From: Callorhinus ursinus
Lineage: Eukaryota > Chordata > Mammalia > Carnivora > Otariidae
Reading direction: 5' to 3'
Assembly: GCF_003265705.1 (NCBI RefSeq)
Contig: NW_020312788.1
Coordinates: 868,001 to 932,000, forward strand
DNA length: 64,000 bases
Part shown: one piece after another, positions 21,827-33,480 of the stretch
How positions within the stretch are numbered: the stretch's first letter is position 1
Layout: each line of letters begins with the position of its first letter
Program-made: the position numbers and the translations under genes
Notes under the pieces: generated by a model
Database searches by the model: none
What the model was told of the DNA's origin: nothing
The model's input: only the letters and a program-made list of their open reading frames with translations

Positions 21827-22780
21827 GAGTACAAGTGTGATGCTGTGAGCTAAACTACCCTGAGCATGGGTAAATAGAGCAGCGAAGGACAAATGGAATG
21901 GACACTTTGTAGTTTGATCCTTGGAGATCTGGAGTGGCTCCTTGGATGTTCTGTCCCCCACCCCCACCCCAAACATTCAGGACCTTGTGTAATGAGTTAG
22001 CATATGAAGTGGCCTTTAGAGGACAAATCAGTTAAGAACAGAAACAAGTCTTGAGCTCTTTGCACTTATCTGATTTCTGCATAAATGCAGAGTTTGACAT
22101 TTAAAGTTGGTGTGTGCCCATTGGGAGAGCCCAGCCATTGTGTCCAGGCATAAAAACTTCTCCTTTGAAATTAGAATAGTATGTAAACTCATCCCTTAAG
22201 AGCTTTGTAGATTCTTGCATTTGTTTCTTGGACCTGTTTGAATTTGTCATTTTAAATAGGCTGCTTAAAGAAAACACTTGGCACCAATTTAATGAAAAGG
22301 GATATCATTAATTTCTTCCTTTAAAATTAGGAAGGGTCCCTTTGGGAACACTGAGTCTTCATGTATATGTCAGACAAACCCAGCCTAATGTCTAGGTAGA
22401 CTGGCTGTTCTAATTGCTCACGGCTAAGCAGCTGAATAGACCCTTTTGGATAGTGAAGAAAGGAAATGGAGATCTGAGTCGGCGGGAGGGGTATGGTCCT
22501 TATACCACGTAGGTGGATTAACGAAACAGAACTCCTCCCATTACACAAATTGCCAGACCCAGAAAATACCAACAAATTAGTCCCACTCTTCTTAAATGCA
22601 GTAAAGGTTCAAGGTGATAAACTTGAGACTTGTGGTGACATTGAGGAAAAACCAAAAGTGGTTTACAAAAATCTTAGCATACTCTGTAAGTCTTGACAAT
22701 TTGAAAGGAAAGGAGGAGTTGTTAACTTGGAAACTGCTACTTTCAGAAGTGATTCTCATTTGAGGGGTAAGAAATCACAG
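21827..22780. other. Unique non-coding stretch
   Basis: No repeat or gene recognised. Overlapping open frames of 67-82 codons on opposite strands at 22327-22696 are not credible genes. Confidence 0.45.
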
Positions 22781-22784
22781 CAGC

Positions 22785-22862
22785 AGCGAAATGTTTATTA
22801 AGTGCTTACCTTGTGTCAGGCTCTATTCTCATGAGTTAAACCAATAATCTGGAGTCTCATTT
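22785..22862 (-). repeat. MIR fragment, antisense
   Basis: The phrase 'atgtttattaagtgcttaccttgtgtcaggctctattctcatgagtta' is the antisense MIR core. The SINE at 22864-23062 landed at its edge. Confidence 0.65.
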
Positions 22863-22863
22863 T

Positions 22864-23062
22864 TGTTGTTGTTGTTGTTGTTTTAGATTATTTATTTGAG
22901 AGAGAGAGAGAACACAAACAGGGGGAGCAGCAGGCAGAGGGGAGAGGGAGAAGCAGGCTCCCCACTGAGCAAGGAGCCTGACACAGGGCTCCATCCCAGG
23001 ACCCTGGGATCATGACCTGAGCTGAAGGCAGACGCCTAACTGGCTGAGCCACCCAGGCGCCC
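22864..23062 (-). mobile_element. Can-SINE, antisense, with (GTT)n tail
   Basis: An antisense SINE whose tail complement has become a (GTT)n tract (about 22864-22884). It ends GAGCCACCCAGGCGCC. TSD CTGGAGTCTCATTTT / CTGGAGTCTTATTTT (one mismatch) at 22849-22863 and 23063-23077. Confidence 0.95.
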
Positions 23063-23122
23063 CTGGAGTCTTATTTTCGAAGGACAAGTCCTGACTTAGA
23101 GTTCCCTCAAAGTTGCCAGAGC

Positions 23123-23182
23123 ATCACACACATATAAACACACACACACATATAAACACACACACACACACACACGCACGCA
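23123..23182. repeat. Compound (CA)n / TATAAA microsatellite
   Basis: CA tracts interrupted twice by TATAAA and ending in CGCACGCACA. Likely length-variable. Confidence 0.95.
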
Positions 23183-24094
23183 CAGATTCTTAGGAATGTG
23201 GATCAGAGACCAAGGAAGTTCAGGCTAATCAAAGGATTAAATACCAGCAAAGTCCTGGAAAGACAGGCAAAATATGGGGCCGGAAACGTTTGGGGATGGT
23301 GGTGGGCATTGCTCTGAAAAGTCTGGTTTTAGGATAGAATGCAGACTTGAAGCAGGGGAAGAGAAAGTCACTGTGAATTGTTCTTGCTTGGAAGTAAATT
23401 GTGGACTCATTTAATGTCAGTTGTTTATCTTGAATTTTTCCTTCCTGTCGTTACCCCAACTTCAAGTTTATAGTTCAAAAAGAAATATATCTATTCTTTT
23501 AAAAAAATAACAACTAATTTTAATGTAAAACTGACAGCAGTCCTAGCTAAACAGACACCTATACCTAATGCCAATAGTCCCGGAGGCATGTTTTATGTCC
23601 CTTATTTTGCCTGCTTGCCTCTGAACCTAATCAGGATAGAGCCCATGAAATCATAAACTCTGACCAATACACAAACAATCAAATAGCTTGGGCATAAAGT
23701 AATAGACTTCACAGTCTACTGCTGCCCATAGAGCTAACTGTTCAACCCCTTGAGCTTTCTATTTTCCCCTGTTCCTTTGTAGAACAAAGAGGAAAATATA
23801 TTTTGTAAGAAGTAAGAAGCTAAAATGGTTGTCCAAAGAACCATCAAGAATAGTCTGGGCCATGAGAGTGGTCCAGAGGCACCATTTCCTTGATTTCTCC
23901 CTAGAACCCAGCTCTGTGTTGACCAACTGGGACTCAGTTTCCTCATCTGTAAAATAAGAGGGTTGAGGAGAAGTATTTCAAAGGCTTCTATAATTCCAGA
24001 TCCAGATAAGTCAGGCCATAGAAACTTGGTAGAGAATTTACCCAAAGAAAAATGAAATATTCCCATGAATAAGAAACAGAACCCCATGCAGGAG
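23183..24094. other. Unique stretch with a short MIR-like patch
   Basis: No gene recognised. 'gggactcagtttcctcatctgtaaaataagaggg' at about 23930-23962 is a short sense MIR fragment. The 139-codon minus-strand open frame at 23734-24153 runs into the next MIR and is rejected as a gene. Confidence 0.5.
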
Positions 24095-24310
24095 CAAACT
24101 TCTGTTGAATGCTTACTATATGCCAAGTATTGTGTGAAGCACTGTACATGCATATCCCATGTTATAGGTATTTTTATTATTCCTGTTTTACAGATGACAA
24201 GAAAGAGGCACAGAGAGGTTAAGTAACTTGCCCCAAATCACAAAGCTGTTCGAGTGGCAGGGCTGAGATGTCCATTTAAGTCTGCTTGACTCCAAAGCCT
24301 GCTGTGCTAT
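24095..24310 (-). repeat. MIR SINE, antisense, well preserved
   Basis: An almost complete antisense MIR: 'gaatgcttactatatgccaagtattgtg', 'cctgttttacagatgacaagaaagaggcacagagaggttaagtaacttgcccc', 'gagtggcagggctgaga', 'tgactccaaagcctgctgtgct'. One of the best-kept MIRs in the window. Confidence 0.93.
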
Positions 24311-24334
24311 ATGCCGAGAGTGTGGGACCACCAT

Positions 24335-24700
24335 CTGTGGACGTCTTTTTTTATAAGAGCTCTAAACTGGAAGCAACCCATATACCCAGTGACAGAAGAC
24401 TGGATTCATAAAGTAGGGTACTCTATAGCCATGAAAATAAACAAGTTAATCTTAAAAAATGTAATATTAAGGGAAAAAAAAGGAGAAAAAGCTAGAAACC
24501 AAAGAATACATGCTGTGTGATTCTAGTTATACAAAGTTTAAAAACAGGCAAAATGGAACTATGATATTTAGGATGCATACTTAGGAAGAAAATGAGAGTC
24601 ATTATCAGGAAAGGGCGTGCAGAGCATTTCTGAGGTGTGGGCAAGTTCTTTTTGCGATCTCAGTTGTAGTTATGTGTGGGCCTCCTTTATAATAATTCCT
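24335..24700 (+). mobile_element. Old L1 3' fragment, sense
   Basis: Sense L1M text: 'ctaaactggaagcaacccatatacccagtgacagaagactgga', 'tactctatagccatgaaaat', 'catgctgtgtgattctagttatac' and a 3' UTR-like tail. The ORF2 end is decayed. Confidence 0.75.
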
Positions 24701-25039
24701 TACACTGCCCATCTCTGTTTTAAATGGGTTTTTTTTTTTCTGTAGGCATGTTATATTTCAGAATTTAAAAAAATATAAAAACAAGAACAACCCAAATCCC
24801 CTCTCTCTCCCATGTGGGCTTTTCCTGGTGTGGAGAGGGAACAGAGGGCTGGGACACCTTTCTCCCCTCTCTGCCTGGCTGATTCTTGGTCCTCCCCCCG
24901 CCCCTTCAGTTCTCCACTTTGGTTTAGGCCCATCTGGCCCTTCTCCACCCCTCTGAGACCTAGTATCCTTGTTGGAGCTCAGATCCAGTGCTTACTCTTA
25001 TTAACACCTCAGTCAAAGGAGACTTGATTTTGGAGTTAC
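24701..25039. other. Unique, CT-rich stretch
   Basis: Pyrimidine-rich DNA with no recognised gene or repeat; overlapping open frames on both strands are not credible. Confidence 0.4.
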
Positions 25040-25180
25040 TTGTCCATTTCCCCCTTGGACTGTAAACTTCACATGGACAAGCCTGGATCCTGCTGCCTTG
25101 TATACCACCAGCACCCAACACAGTTCCTGCCACTTAGGAGGTGCTCAATAAACACCTGCAGACTATCTGAAAGAATAAGT
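25040..25180 (+). mobile_element. L2 3' end
   Basis: Typical L2 terminus: 'ttggactgtaaacttcacatggacaagcctgg', 'caacacagttcctgccacttaggaggtgctcaataaacacctgc'. Confidence 0.85.
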
Positions 25181-25639
25181 AATAAGGATGTATTTCACTC
25201 TCTCCCAGGCCTCTCTGATTTAAGCTAATAATTTTTCTTCTGCTAAATACAGTTTTTACCAGAAGCTGACAACTGGAGTTTTCCTGGTCATTTTAGGAAT
25301 TCTAGTTACTTAAGAAGTATAAGTAGCAAGGAAACAGGAAACTCATAGAAAAATGAAAACTGGAAAAAAAATCTTAGCATGATTCTGCATATAGTCGTAT
25401 TTTTTTCTTATTTACTTTTGAACTATGTCTGTCTTGCCTCCCTATAGCACTTAAAATTGGTTATATTTCATTTGGGGAACACCCTTGTGTCAGGTTCTCA
25501 TATGTTCAACATCTAAATGACAGATCACCTTGTTCCTCTCAGACTGCTCTTACTTCCTTGGATGCAGAATGGGTGCTAATAAGCCAAGATGGGATTCAGG
25601 TTGATTTGAAAACATTTTTCTTCCTAATTATATACACAT
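25181..25639. other. Unique non-coding stretch
   Basis: Nothing recognised. Confidence 0.4.
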
Positions 25640-26870
25640 AAAAGATTAATTACTGCTCTACCAAAGACACTATTTAAACAATGAAAAGACAAGCCACAGA
25701 CTGAGAGAAACATTTGTAAAACATACCTGGCAAAGGACTGGTATCCAAAATATACAGAGAATTCTTAAAACTTAACAATAAGAAGACAAATGACAATTTA
25801 AAAATAGGAAAAAGATCTAGACAGATACTTCACCAAAGAAGACATACAGGTGCCAAATAAGCATGTGAAAAGTTGCTTCAAATCATATGTCATCAGGGAA
25901 ATAGAAATTAAAACAAAAATGAGATACTACTACACACCTATTAAAATGGCTAAAATCCAAAACACCGATAATACCAAGTGCTGATCAGGACGTGGAGCAA
26001 TATGAACTCTTATCTGCTGCTGTTGGGAATGCAAAATGGTACAGCTATTTTGGAAGACAGTTTGGCAGTTTCTTACAAAGCTAAACATACTCTTACCATA
26101 TAATCTAGCAATCACACTCTCTGGTATTTACCCCAAAGAGTTGAAAACATATTCACACAAAAACCTGAACAAAAAAATGTGTACAGCAGCTTTATTCATA
26201 ATGGCCAACACCTGGAAGCCACCAAGATGTCCTTTAAGAGGTGAATGGACAAACAATCCACACAATGGATAAACATCCACACAAGAGTATTTTCAGCAAT
26301 AAAAAGAAATGGACTATCAAGCCGTGCAAAGACATGGAAGAGCTCAAATGCATATTGCTAACCGAAAGAAGGCAATTTGAAGAAGCTGTGCACTGTATAA
26401 TTCCAAGTATATTTGCATTTGGAAAAGGGAAAATTTGTAAACAGTAAAAGAACAAAACCAAACAAACAAAAAACAACCCCCACCCTCACCCCCCAAATAG
26501 AGGTTGTTACAAGTTTAGGGTTGGGGGGGAGGGAGGCAGAAATAGGTGGAGCCACAAGGGATTTTTAGGCAAGTGAAACTACTCTGTATGATACTGCAGT
26601 GGTGGATACATGTCAATACATTTGTCAAAACTCAGACTGTGCAACACAAAGAGTAAGCCCTAATATGAATTCCGGACTTTAGTTAATAACATATCAATAT
26701 TGGCTCATCATTGTAACAACTGAGCCACAATAATGCAAGATGTTAATAATAGGGGAAACTTGGAGGGAGGGGAAGACATAAGGGGATATATGAGAATTCC
26801 TCACTTTGTTCAATTTTCTGAAAATCCCAAACTACTAAAAAAAAAAATTCTATGAATTAAAAAAAAAAAA
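25640..26870 (+). mobile_element. Old L1 (L1M-type), 3' part of ORF2 plus 3' UTR
   Basis: A 1.2-kb sense fragment. The ORF2 C-terminal part is clear: 'ggcaaaggactggtatccaaaatatacagagaattc', 'atcagggaaatagaaattaaaac', 'agcaatcacactctctggtatttaccccaaagag', 'ctttattcataatggccaacacctggaagccaccaagatgtcc'. The 3' UTR follows from about 26480, with 'actctgtatgatactgcagtggtggatac' and an A-rich end near 26840-26870. Many stops and small indels break the frame. Divergence suggests an L1M-class element older than the carnivore L1 at 38.9 kb. The 3' UTR text resembles L1MA/L1MB types, but I cannot fix the subfamily. Confidence 0.9.
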
Positions 26871-28359
26871 GTATTACTCCTAATCTTGGAAAACAAGCAA
26901 AAGTAAAAAGAAAAACCACTCCACTCCTCACTCCTACCACTATACAACTGTATGTTTAATTTTAAAGTTAAAAAGAATCCTTTAAAATAAAACAAACGAG
27001 GCAGCCAAGGTTAACAGGGTAGTCTATAGAGTATGTGCTGTTCCAAATACATCAAGTAAGAAAAGAATTTAAAAATAAAATTCCTCTCAGCACGTTTTAT
27101 AGCCATGCCCTCAGCATCCCATTCTGGAAGCCAAGTACCCTAACTCGCCTCACACACCCTGCCTTGTGTTGTTTGGCAGCTGTGCTCCTGATGTCCTGGG
27201 TCAACGCCAGAACCTCACTTGGCATCTGCAAAAAGTGCATCCTGACCTGACACACTCGGGAAAGCACCGGAAAAGTTCCTGCTGAACTTTCCTCGGATAT
27301 GTTTGCAGTCACAGTCTAAGCAGAAATAATGGCCCCAAACTATGCAACTTCATAACGTGCTTTAATGAGTTGCAGGAATGAGAACAGACTGTCACAAGGC
27401 CTTCCGTGAGCCATGTGGCCTTGGGAATGGTGGCTGACAATGACCTCCTGGGCTATGGCCACTTCCCCTCCAGCCTCAACTCCTCAGGCAGGGTCAGGAT
27501 CTTGCCGCCTCAGTGGGTGGTGGTGCTGACCTCTGTGGACCGTGTCCCTTCTGCTTATCCTCCAGATCCCCAAATTTCAGGGAAAACGGGGTGCTAAAAT
27601 GAATGTTCTCCTCTTGGTAGTTAACCTACAAAGTTCCTCCTAAAAGTCACAGTTTTGGACAGAAGCCTCAGTTGGGGTAAACTGCCACAACAGCCAGCCA
27701 GCACTCCGTTCACATTCTCCAAAATTACAAAATAAAGCTGAACAAAAACAAAACAACCTCAAATCCAGATCTGGTAAAAACAAGAAAAGTCTTTTAAGCA
27801 GAAGAAGAAAGTATCTGATTAACATAAATCAGGCTAAGTTAGAAATGAAGTTTGGGATTAGGAGAGCTATAATGTCCTCTCTTCTTTCTCCTTCCAACCT
27901 CTACCCTCATGCCCACAAGCCTCGAACCGTGCAATCCTTATGCTGGCCTTACGTAAATTCTTTTGCAAAAAACCAGAACATAAACATTATGGTGATGACA
28001 TACATATTAGAGATCCGTGCAAATATTCAGATCTGGTGGGGTTTAGAGCAATTTTGCATTAAGAGAAGCTGGCAAAGCCTGGCAGAGTTTATAAAATAGA
28101 AATATCCTTTAAAAGCAATAATTCCTAATAATTTTGGAAACTGAGACACTTTATAAAAATCTGGAACACTCCCCTCCTCCTCCTCTACAGCTAAGTTACA
28201 AATAACTGTAACTTTGTTCTTGACAACTTCCTGAGAACTTAATGAGGCCACTTGAGATAAATAAGGACACTGGCGTATTCCCAAACCTGCTTTGGAAAAT
28301 AACAGCAAAGACCAAGATATTAGAAATACATTACATTCTCTAAGTGTCTTATTTCACTT
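26871..28359. other. Unique non-coding stretch
   Basis: No recognised repeat or RNA gene. About 27030-27600 is less AT-rich and holds overlapping short open frames on both strands (27035-27250, 27097-27312, 27406-27597). None resembles a known protein and no clear splice signals frame them. Confidence 0.45.
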
Positions 28360-28420
28360 CCTGGCCTGCCGTTGATATACAGTGGGTGCTCAGTAAGTGT
28401 TTGTTGAATGAACAGGAAAC
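28360..28420 (+). mobile_element. L2 3'-terminal fragment
   Basis: 'acagtgggtgctcagtaagtgtttgttgaatgaacagg' is the L2 terminus. Confidence 0.7.
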
Positions 28421-28482
28421 CATACACATACAGCTCACTTTTTCTGACTCAATATAGTATTGCAGAGATAGGGGACATCTAG

Positions 28483-28632
28483 AGCAGTGGTTCCCAAAGG
28501 GTAGTCCCCAGACCAGCAGTGTGGTGTCAGCTGGGAATTTGATAAAAACACAAATTCCCCCTCTCCTCTACCCCAAATGAGAGACTATGGAATGACAGTG
28601 ATTTTGATGCACACTGAAGTTTGAGCACCACT
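28483..28632. repeat. MER5A-like hAT MITE
   Basis: Starts 'cagtggttcccaaagggtagtccccagaccagcag' and ends 'tgatgcacactgaagtttgagcaccac', the two inverted termini of MER5A. The GC-rich middle is partly lost. An ancient non-autonomous hAT-Charlie element. Confidence 0.85.
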
Positions 28633-29242
28633 CATCAAAAAAGATCCTTTAACAAGGAGGTGGTTTTTTCCACTTCCCATGCTAATGGAATAAGAATTTT
28701 ATGCCTGTAATTCCTTTACTGCCTCACTGAGAAAAGTCCTGAGACAGGTTTTAACCAGTCTCACTGATGAGGGTTTACGGTGAATTCTGTGGCACCTGGG
28801 CAAGAAGAAAAGATGTCTCAGGCCAATGGAAGCCAAAAAGAGGAGGGATTCAGAGTACCAGAGACTACCCATATGTGAGGGCATAAGAGAGGCCTCGAAG
28901 TCTTGTGTGTGGCATTCCATAATGGCATCAGATGCAGGCCACAGGCCCAGCAGCCTTCCCTCCATATAGGGTTTGGTTTCCATGTGCTTTCCCAATAGGG
29001 ATTATCTTGCCTTTGAGACTCCATTGTAGGAACATGCTCTCTTGGTCAAACGGATGACATCTGAGCCCTTTATGGTCACAGTGCTTGCTGTTTGGCAAGC
29101 TGCTTGTAACCCCTTCCAAACATAGGCAGGCAGTGTGAGGCAATTCTGTCACATGGATCTAAGGCTTTGTCTTGCCTGAAACAGTGATCTAATTAAAAAA
29201 AATAGTTCCTCCCCAAATCAAGTTCAACTTCTAGTATTTTAA
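28633..29242. other. Unique non-coding stretch
   Basis: Three overlapping minus-strand open frames of 68-98 codons at 28699-29152 match no family I know. No repeat recognised. Confidence 0.4.
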
Positions 29243-29352
29243 TAGGGTGACCAACTCATCCCCATTTGCCTGGGACTGTCCTGGTGTTAGCACTGAAAAT
29301 CCCACATCTTGGAAAACTCTTCAGTTCCAGGAAAATGGAGATGTTTGGTCAG
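29243..29352. repeat. hAT-type MITE fragment (MER class)
   Basis: 'agggtgaccaactcatccccatttgcctgggactgtcctggtgttagcactgaaaatcccacatc' and the decayed inverted end 'ccaggaaaatggagatgtttggtcagcc' form a short element with inverted termini, a known old hAT-type mammalian repeat. Exact name not assigned. Confidence 0.65.
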
Positions 29353-29724
29353 CCTAAGGATTAAGAGTTTCAAGGACAAAACAGAGCCCAAGTTTGCCTT
29401 CTGATAGCTGAACCAATGCCAAAATCAATAAGAGTTAGCAGTGAGCAACAAGAAAGAAAAATAATGAAGGAGATGGCATTAGACTGGGAAGAAGTGTGGG
29501 GCAGACAGGCCATGAAAGATCTGAAATCAGATCACTAAATCTGACATCAGACACCCCCTGAGGGCTCTACCACAGCCCAACACAGTGCACTGCCAACTGT
29601 CTCCTTTGGGAGGCGAGTGCAATTCCACTCGCTCCTCAGCTCCCTACAGATGTGCTATGCTCCATCTTTAAGACCCAATGGAGTTAAAGGGCAATGTAGC
29701 AAGTGCAATGACCTTCTGACCTTC
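29353..29724. other. Unique non-coding stretch
   Basis: Nothing recognised. Confidence 0.4.
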
Positions 29725-29737
29725 AAAAAGAAATATG

Positions 29738-29840
29738 GGGGCACCTGGCTGGCTCAGTTGGGAGAGCATGCGGCTCTTGATCTCAAGGTCATGAGTTCAA
29801 GCCCCACACTAGGTGTAGAGCTTACTTAAAAGAAATTTTT
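29738..29840 (+). mobile_element. Short Can-SINE, sense, perfect 13-bp TSD
   Basis: A ~100-bp SINE: head GGGGCACCTGGCTGGCTCAGTTGG, body GAGTTCAAGCCCCACACTAGGTGTAGAG, then an A-rich end and no CT-rich part. TSD AAAAAGAAATATG at 29725-29737 and 29841-29853. Its B-box region (GAGTTCAAGCC) is closer to a tRNA than in the long forms. Confidence 0.95.
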
Positions 29841-30114
29841 AAAAAGAAATATGAATAATTTGTATTGCTTGTAGATGAGAAGATAACCAAGGGCAGACCT
29901 ACCTCACTTAGGTGAGGTATCACAGGAAAGGGTAGGTGATCCCATTTCACAATGGTCTCTAGGACTCTCTCTGCATTATGGCCCAGTGTGATAATTGTTA
30001 AAGATTATGTACTGAGACACTAAAGAATTGTGTTCATTACACTAGTATGAAAGGGAGTCATAGGTTTCAGAAAGTTTCAGCTGTCTGGAAAATGAAACTT
30101 ACCCAGAATATCTC

Positions 30115-30250
30115 ATTCACCAATGAGGTCTGTAGTCTATCCTCAACCCACGGGCTGGAGTAATCATTTTAAAACACAACTCAGGTCATGTCACTCCTGT
30201 GCTGAAAATGCTCAGCACTCTGCATTTCACTGAGTTTATACCCTTACTAT
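30115..30250 (+). mobile_element. L2 fragment
   Basis: 'aacacaactcaggtcatgtcactcctgtgctgaaaatgctcagcactc' is L2 text. It probably continues at 30690 after later insertions. Confidence 0.75.
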
Positions 30251-30251
30251 T

Positions 30252-30365
30252 GTGGGCCCCCAATATTGGCACCACCTGGAAGCTCATCAGTGTTGCAGAA
30301 TCTTCAGAGCCACCCAGACCTACTGAATCAGAATCTTCATATGAACTACATCCCTGGGGTGCTTG
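30252..30365. repeat. MER5A-like hAT MITE fragment
   Basis: 'attggcaccacctggaagctcatcagtgttgcagaatcttcagagccacccagacctactgaatcagaatc' is the MER5A core. It splits the surrounding L2. Confidence 0.75.
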
Positions 30366-30389
30366 TTAAGTCATTAAGAAGTATGGACC

Positions 30390-30665
30390 TCGGGTACCTG
30401 ACTGGCTCAGTTGGTAGAGCATGAGATTCTTTTTATTTTGTTTTATTTTTTACTTCTTTTAAGCAGGCAGCACAGAGCCCAGTGTGGGGCTTGAACTCAA
30501 GACCCCAAGATCAAGACCTGAGCTGAGATCAAGAGCTGGACACTCAACTGACTGAGCCGCCCAGACGCCCCAAGCATGGAACTCTTGATCTCGGGGATGT
30601 GAGTTCAAGCCACATGTTGGGAGTAGAGATGATTTAATAAATAAAAGTTAAAAAAAAAAAAAGAA
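30390..30665 (+). mobile_element. Short Can-SINE, sense, split by another SINE
   Basis: The head (CGGGTACCTGACTGGCTCAGTTGGTAGAGCATG) is at 30390-30425 and the rest (ACTCTTGATCTCGGGGATGTGAGTTCAAGCC to an AATAAATAAAAGTT A-run) at 30581-30665. The interruption is the antisense SINE at 30432-30572. Confidence 0.93.
30432..30572 (-). mobile_element. Short Can-SINE, antisense, nested
   Basis: Runs from a T-rich start to GACTGAGCCGCCCAGACGCCCC. Its TSD is a duplicated piece of the host SINE, AGCATGAGATTCTT / AGCATGGAACTCTT (three mismatches), at 30418-30431 and 30573-30586. Confidence 0.92.
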
Positions 30666-30689
30666 GAAGTAGAAGAAGAAAAAGTGCTG

Positions 30690-31010
30690 ACCTATATCAT
30701 CTGACTCCTCATCTCCTGCCATTCTTCTTGCTCTCCCAGATCCTATCACATCGGCTTCTCTCTACTCCTCACCTATTCCATGCAGGCTTTCCCCTCAGGG
30801 CCTTTGCCATAGGTATTCCCTTTGCCGGGAATACTGCATGGCTAATTAGTTCACCACTTTCAAGCCTTCTCAATGAAACCAACCCCAACCACTCCATTTA
30901 AAAGTGCAACCATCCCCCAATCACTTTGCAACTATCCAAGCAGTGAAATTATTTAATTAGACTGAGAGGCATATATCCAGACCTGATCTGATTTTACTGT
31001 TTAAAAATGT
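30690..31010 (+). mobile_element. L2 fragment
   Basis: L2 order: 'tcctgccattcttcttgctctcc', 'ccatgcaggctttcccctcagggcctttgccata', 'ttccctttgccgggaatactgcatggctaattag', 'caagccttctcaatgaaacc'. It is likely the same element as 30115-30250. Confidence 0.85.
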
Positions 31011-31202
31011 ATCCTTTAGACATTTCTCCTTATACTTATTTATTCATCTATTTACTCAACAATTATTAATACTTACTAAGTGCCAGGAACTCTCCTATTC
31101 TCAGACTTCTTACACTGTTTTAAAAGACCAGTTTTGGGTTGGTTGTTTTAATTTCCAATTTGCACAGTCAGATACTTTTGTGAATACAATCAAAAGGAAT
31201 TA

Positions 31203-31571
31203 TAGTTGACCCTTCAACAACACAGGGGTTGGGAGTGCTGACCTCTGCACAGTCAAAAATCCATGTCTAATTTTTGATTCATCAAAAATGTAACAACTCA
31301 TAGCCTACTGTTGACCTGAAACCTTCTAATAACATAAACAGTTGATTAACACATATAATGTATGTTATATGTATTATATCCTGTTTTCATACAGTAATAC
31401 CTTTTTCTTAATTTTTTTCAGTATTTCTAAACTGTGCAGTTCATCTGAGAGTTTTTTCAAATTGTTGCAAATCTAAAAAAAATTTTCAATATATTTATTG
31501 AAACAAAAAAAAAAAACAAGTATAAGTGGACCCACACAGTTCAAACCCATGTTTTTCAAAGGTCACCTACT
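31203..31571. repeat. Tc1/mariner-type (Tigger-like) MITE
   Basis: A ~370-bp element with long imperfect terminal inverted repeats: 'tagttgacccttcaacaacac' at the left and the complement of 'acccatgtttttcaaaggtcaccta' at the right. It lies between TA dinucleotides. The middle ('cagttgattaacacatataatgtatgttatatg') matches a known non-autonomous Tigger-like repeat. No transposase remains. Confidence 0.8.
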
Positions 31572-32520
31572 AGATACATAATCACATATTTGGATGTTGT
31601 GTCAATATCAGATTGATCTAAACTTTCCTAAATTTCTTACTCTAAATTAATTTATTTTACATGTCTTTACTAATCTTGTTGGGACAAGTAGCAAGATTCA
31701 GCCCACAGACCACACTGCTTGGATTAGTTGCAAAGTGATTCTATTATGCACTTCCTGGGTATACTGTGATTTCCTCTCCTATGTGAAGATAAGTCAGGCT
31801 CAGATGGACCAATTAAGGACACTTCTGAGACTCTCTGACTAAGGGGCTGAAGACAGCCTTTGTACAAGCCCCATATCTGTATCCTTCTTTGCATGCCTGC
31901 CCTGAGCAGAGCTGGCCTGACTGAGTAACTTTAGATTTATTCCCTGCCTCTCTCCATCCCCCACCCCACCAGACCACTTCCTACAACAGTGAAGTTATTA
32001 GCAGTCATTGCAAGTTACAAGGCTAACTTGTTGGATGTTAGTGGTTTTTTTTTTTTTTACACTGAAAAGATCACAGTATTCTCATTCAGTCTTTCACAGA
32101 AATATAGGTTGAAATAATGGGTAATTTAAGGCAAAATATTAAACACAAAAGTATAAATTGCTGAAATATCTCTTACAGGATATACTCTTGTTTCTGCAGT
32201 GATAACCTTGAAAACATAAAATTGGAAAGCTTTTATTCGTCAATCCATCTTTGCTACTTTCTAAGGTCAAGGGGAATTTGATTTACATAACGTGTTTTCC
32301 TGCCTAAACCTTTCTCTCTCCCCCACTCAAAACAACAGCAACAAAATAAAATAGCTTGGATCATTTTAACTTGTTCTAGTGGTATGCTATACCTATTTGG
32401 GGGTGACTAAGAGACATTTATTTTATTCCAGGATTATTAGAAACACATTTTAAAACTTTTCTCTGACTCACTCAAGAGCTTCATTACATTCTTGCTTCCA
32501 TTATATTTCATCACAGCTTT
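31572..32520. other. Unique non-coding stretch
   Basis: Contains a T-run at 32047-32060. No gene or repeat recognised. Confidence 0.4.
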
Positions 32521-32524
32521 GGAT

Positions 32525-33480
32525 GCTCAAGAATTCAGTTAGAAGTAATAGGCTCGGCTGTGAGGAGAGAGTACAGAAATGAAAAGATACAATACCAGAG
32601 AGTTTAAAATCTAGTAGATGAATGAAAATATAATGTAAGGCAGGATGTGATAAGTACTATAAGAAAAGTCAAAGGCACAAAAGAGGGAACCACGGGGGGA
32701 ATCAAGAATGGAAAGGACTGGGGAGCCTGGGTGGCTCAGTCAGTTAAGCATCTGACTCTTGATTTCAGCTCAGCTCATGATCTCAGGGTCGTGAGACCGA
32801 GCTCCTCATTGGGCCCCAGGCTGAGCATGGAGCATGATTAAGATTCTCTCTCTCCCTCTGTCCCTCTCCCCCAATACCTGGGCCTCTCATCCCCCCACTC
32901 ACACTCTTTAAAAAAAAAGAATGGAGAGAACTGAAAGTGAACAGGGAAGAAGGATAGATGGGGCAGAGGGCCCCATGTGAGCAAAGTCAGAGGAGATAAA
33001 GGACATACTAGGGATGTTTGGAGAATAGAGAACAGTTTGGATATTCTGAAGCACAGAATGAGGAGGAAAGATCAGTGGAAGATACAGCTAGAAAGGAAGA
33101 TTAAGACCATAACAGAGATAGCCTTGAATGTCACGCCAAGAAATTTAGAGCTGATGCTGAAGCAATGGGGAGCCATGGAGGCGTTTGGAGGAAGGGAATG
33201 TTAAGATCAGAGCATGCTTAAAAAATCTCCTCAGGTATCTGTGCAGAAGATAAGTTGAAGGAGGAAAAGAGTGGAAGCAGGAAGACTACTTAGGATGCTG
33301 TTTACAAGACTGTAAGGAGAAGTAATGGTGATGGTAGGAGACCCAAGAGAAAACCATCTAGATTGGAGGGGAAAAAAAAGTGTGACAGGAAAGTGCATAT
33401 GAGCCACTTACAGCAAGTCAGATGTGTAGCTTATTAATAAGTTTGACTTTGGGGATACTTTCCTAAAGACTGGGAAAGAT
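32525..33480. repeat. Ancient purine-rich mammalian repeat, family not named
   Basis: Purine-rich text with a familiar order: 'aatgtaaggcaggatgtgataagtactataagaaaa', 'gccttgaatgtcacgccaagaaatttagagctgatgctgaagcaatggggagccatggag', 'ggaatgttaagatcagagc'. It is a long old repeat also seen near 46.8 and 59.3 kb. It is split by the SINE at 32721-32916. Small open frames in it are not genes. Confidence 0.5.
32721..32916 (+). mobile_element. Can-SINE, sense, 17-bp TSD
   Basis: A full-length sense SINE (GGAGCCTGGGTGGCTCAGTCAG head, CT-rich middle, A-run tail). TSD AAGAATGGAAAGGACTG / AAGAATGGAGAGAACTG (two mismatches) at 32704-32720 and 32917-32933. Confidence 0.95.

Noticed and set aside
23734..24153. 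139-codon minus-strand open frame
   Set aside because: Its start lies in an antisense MIR and the rest has no family resemblance. Other frames in the same place are equally open for shorter distances.
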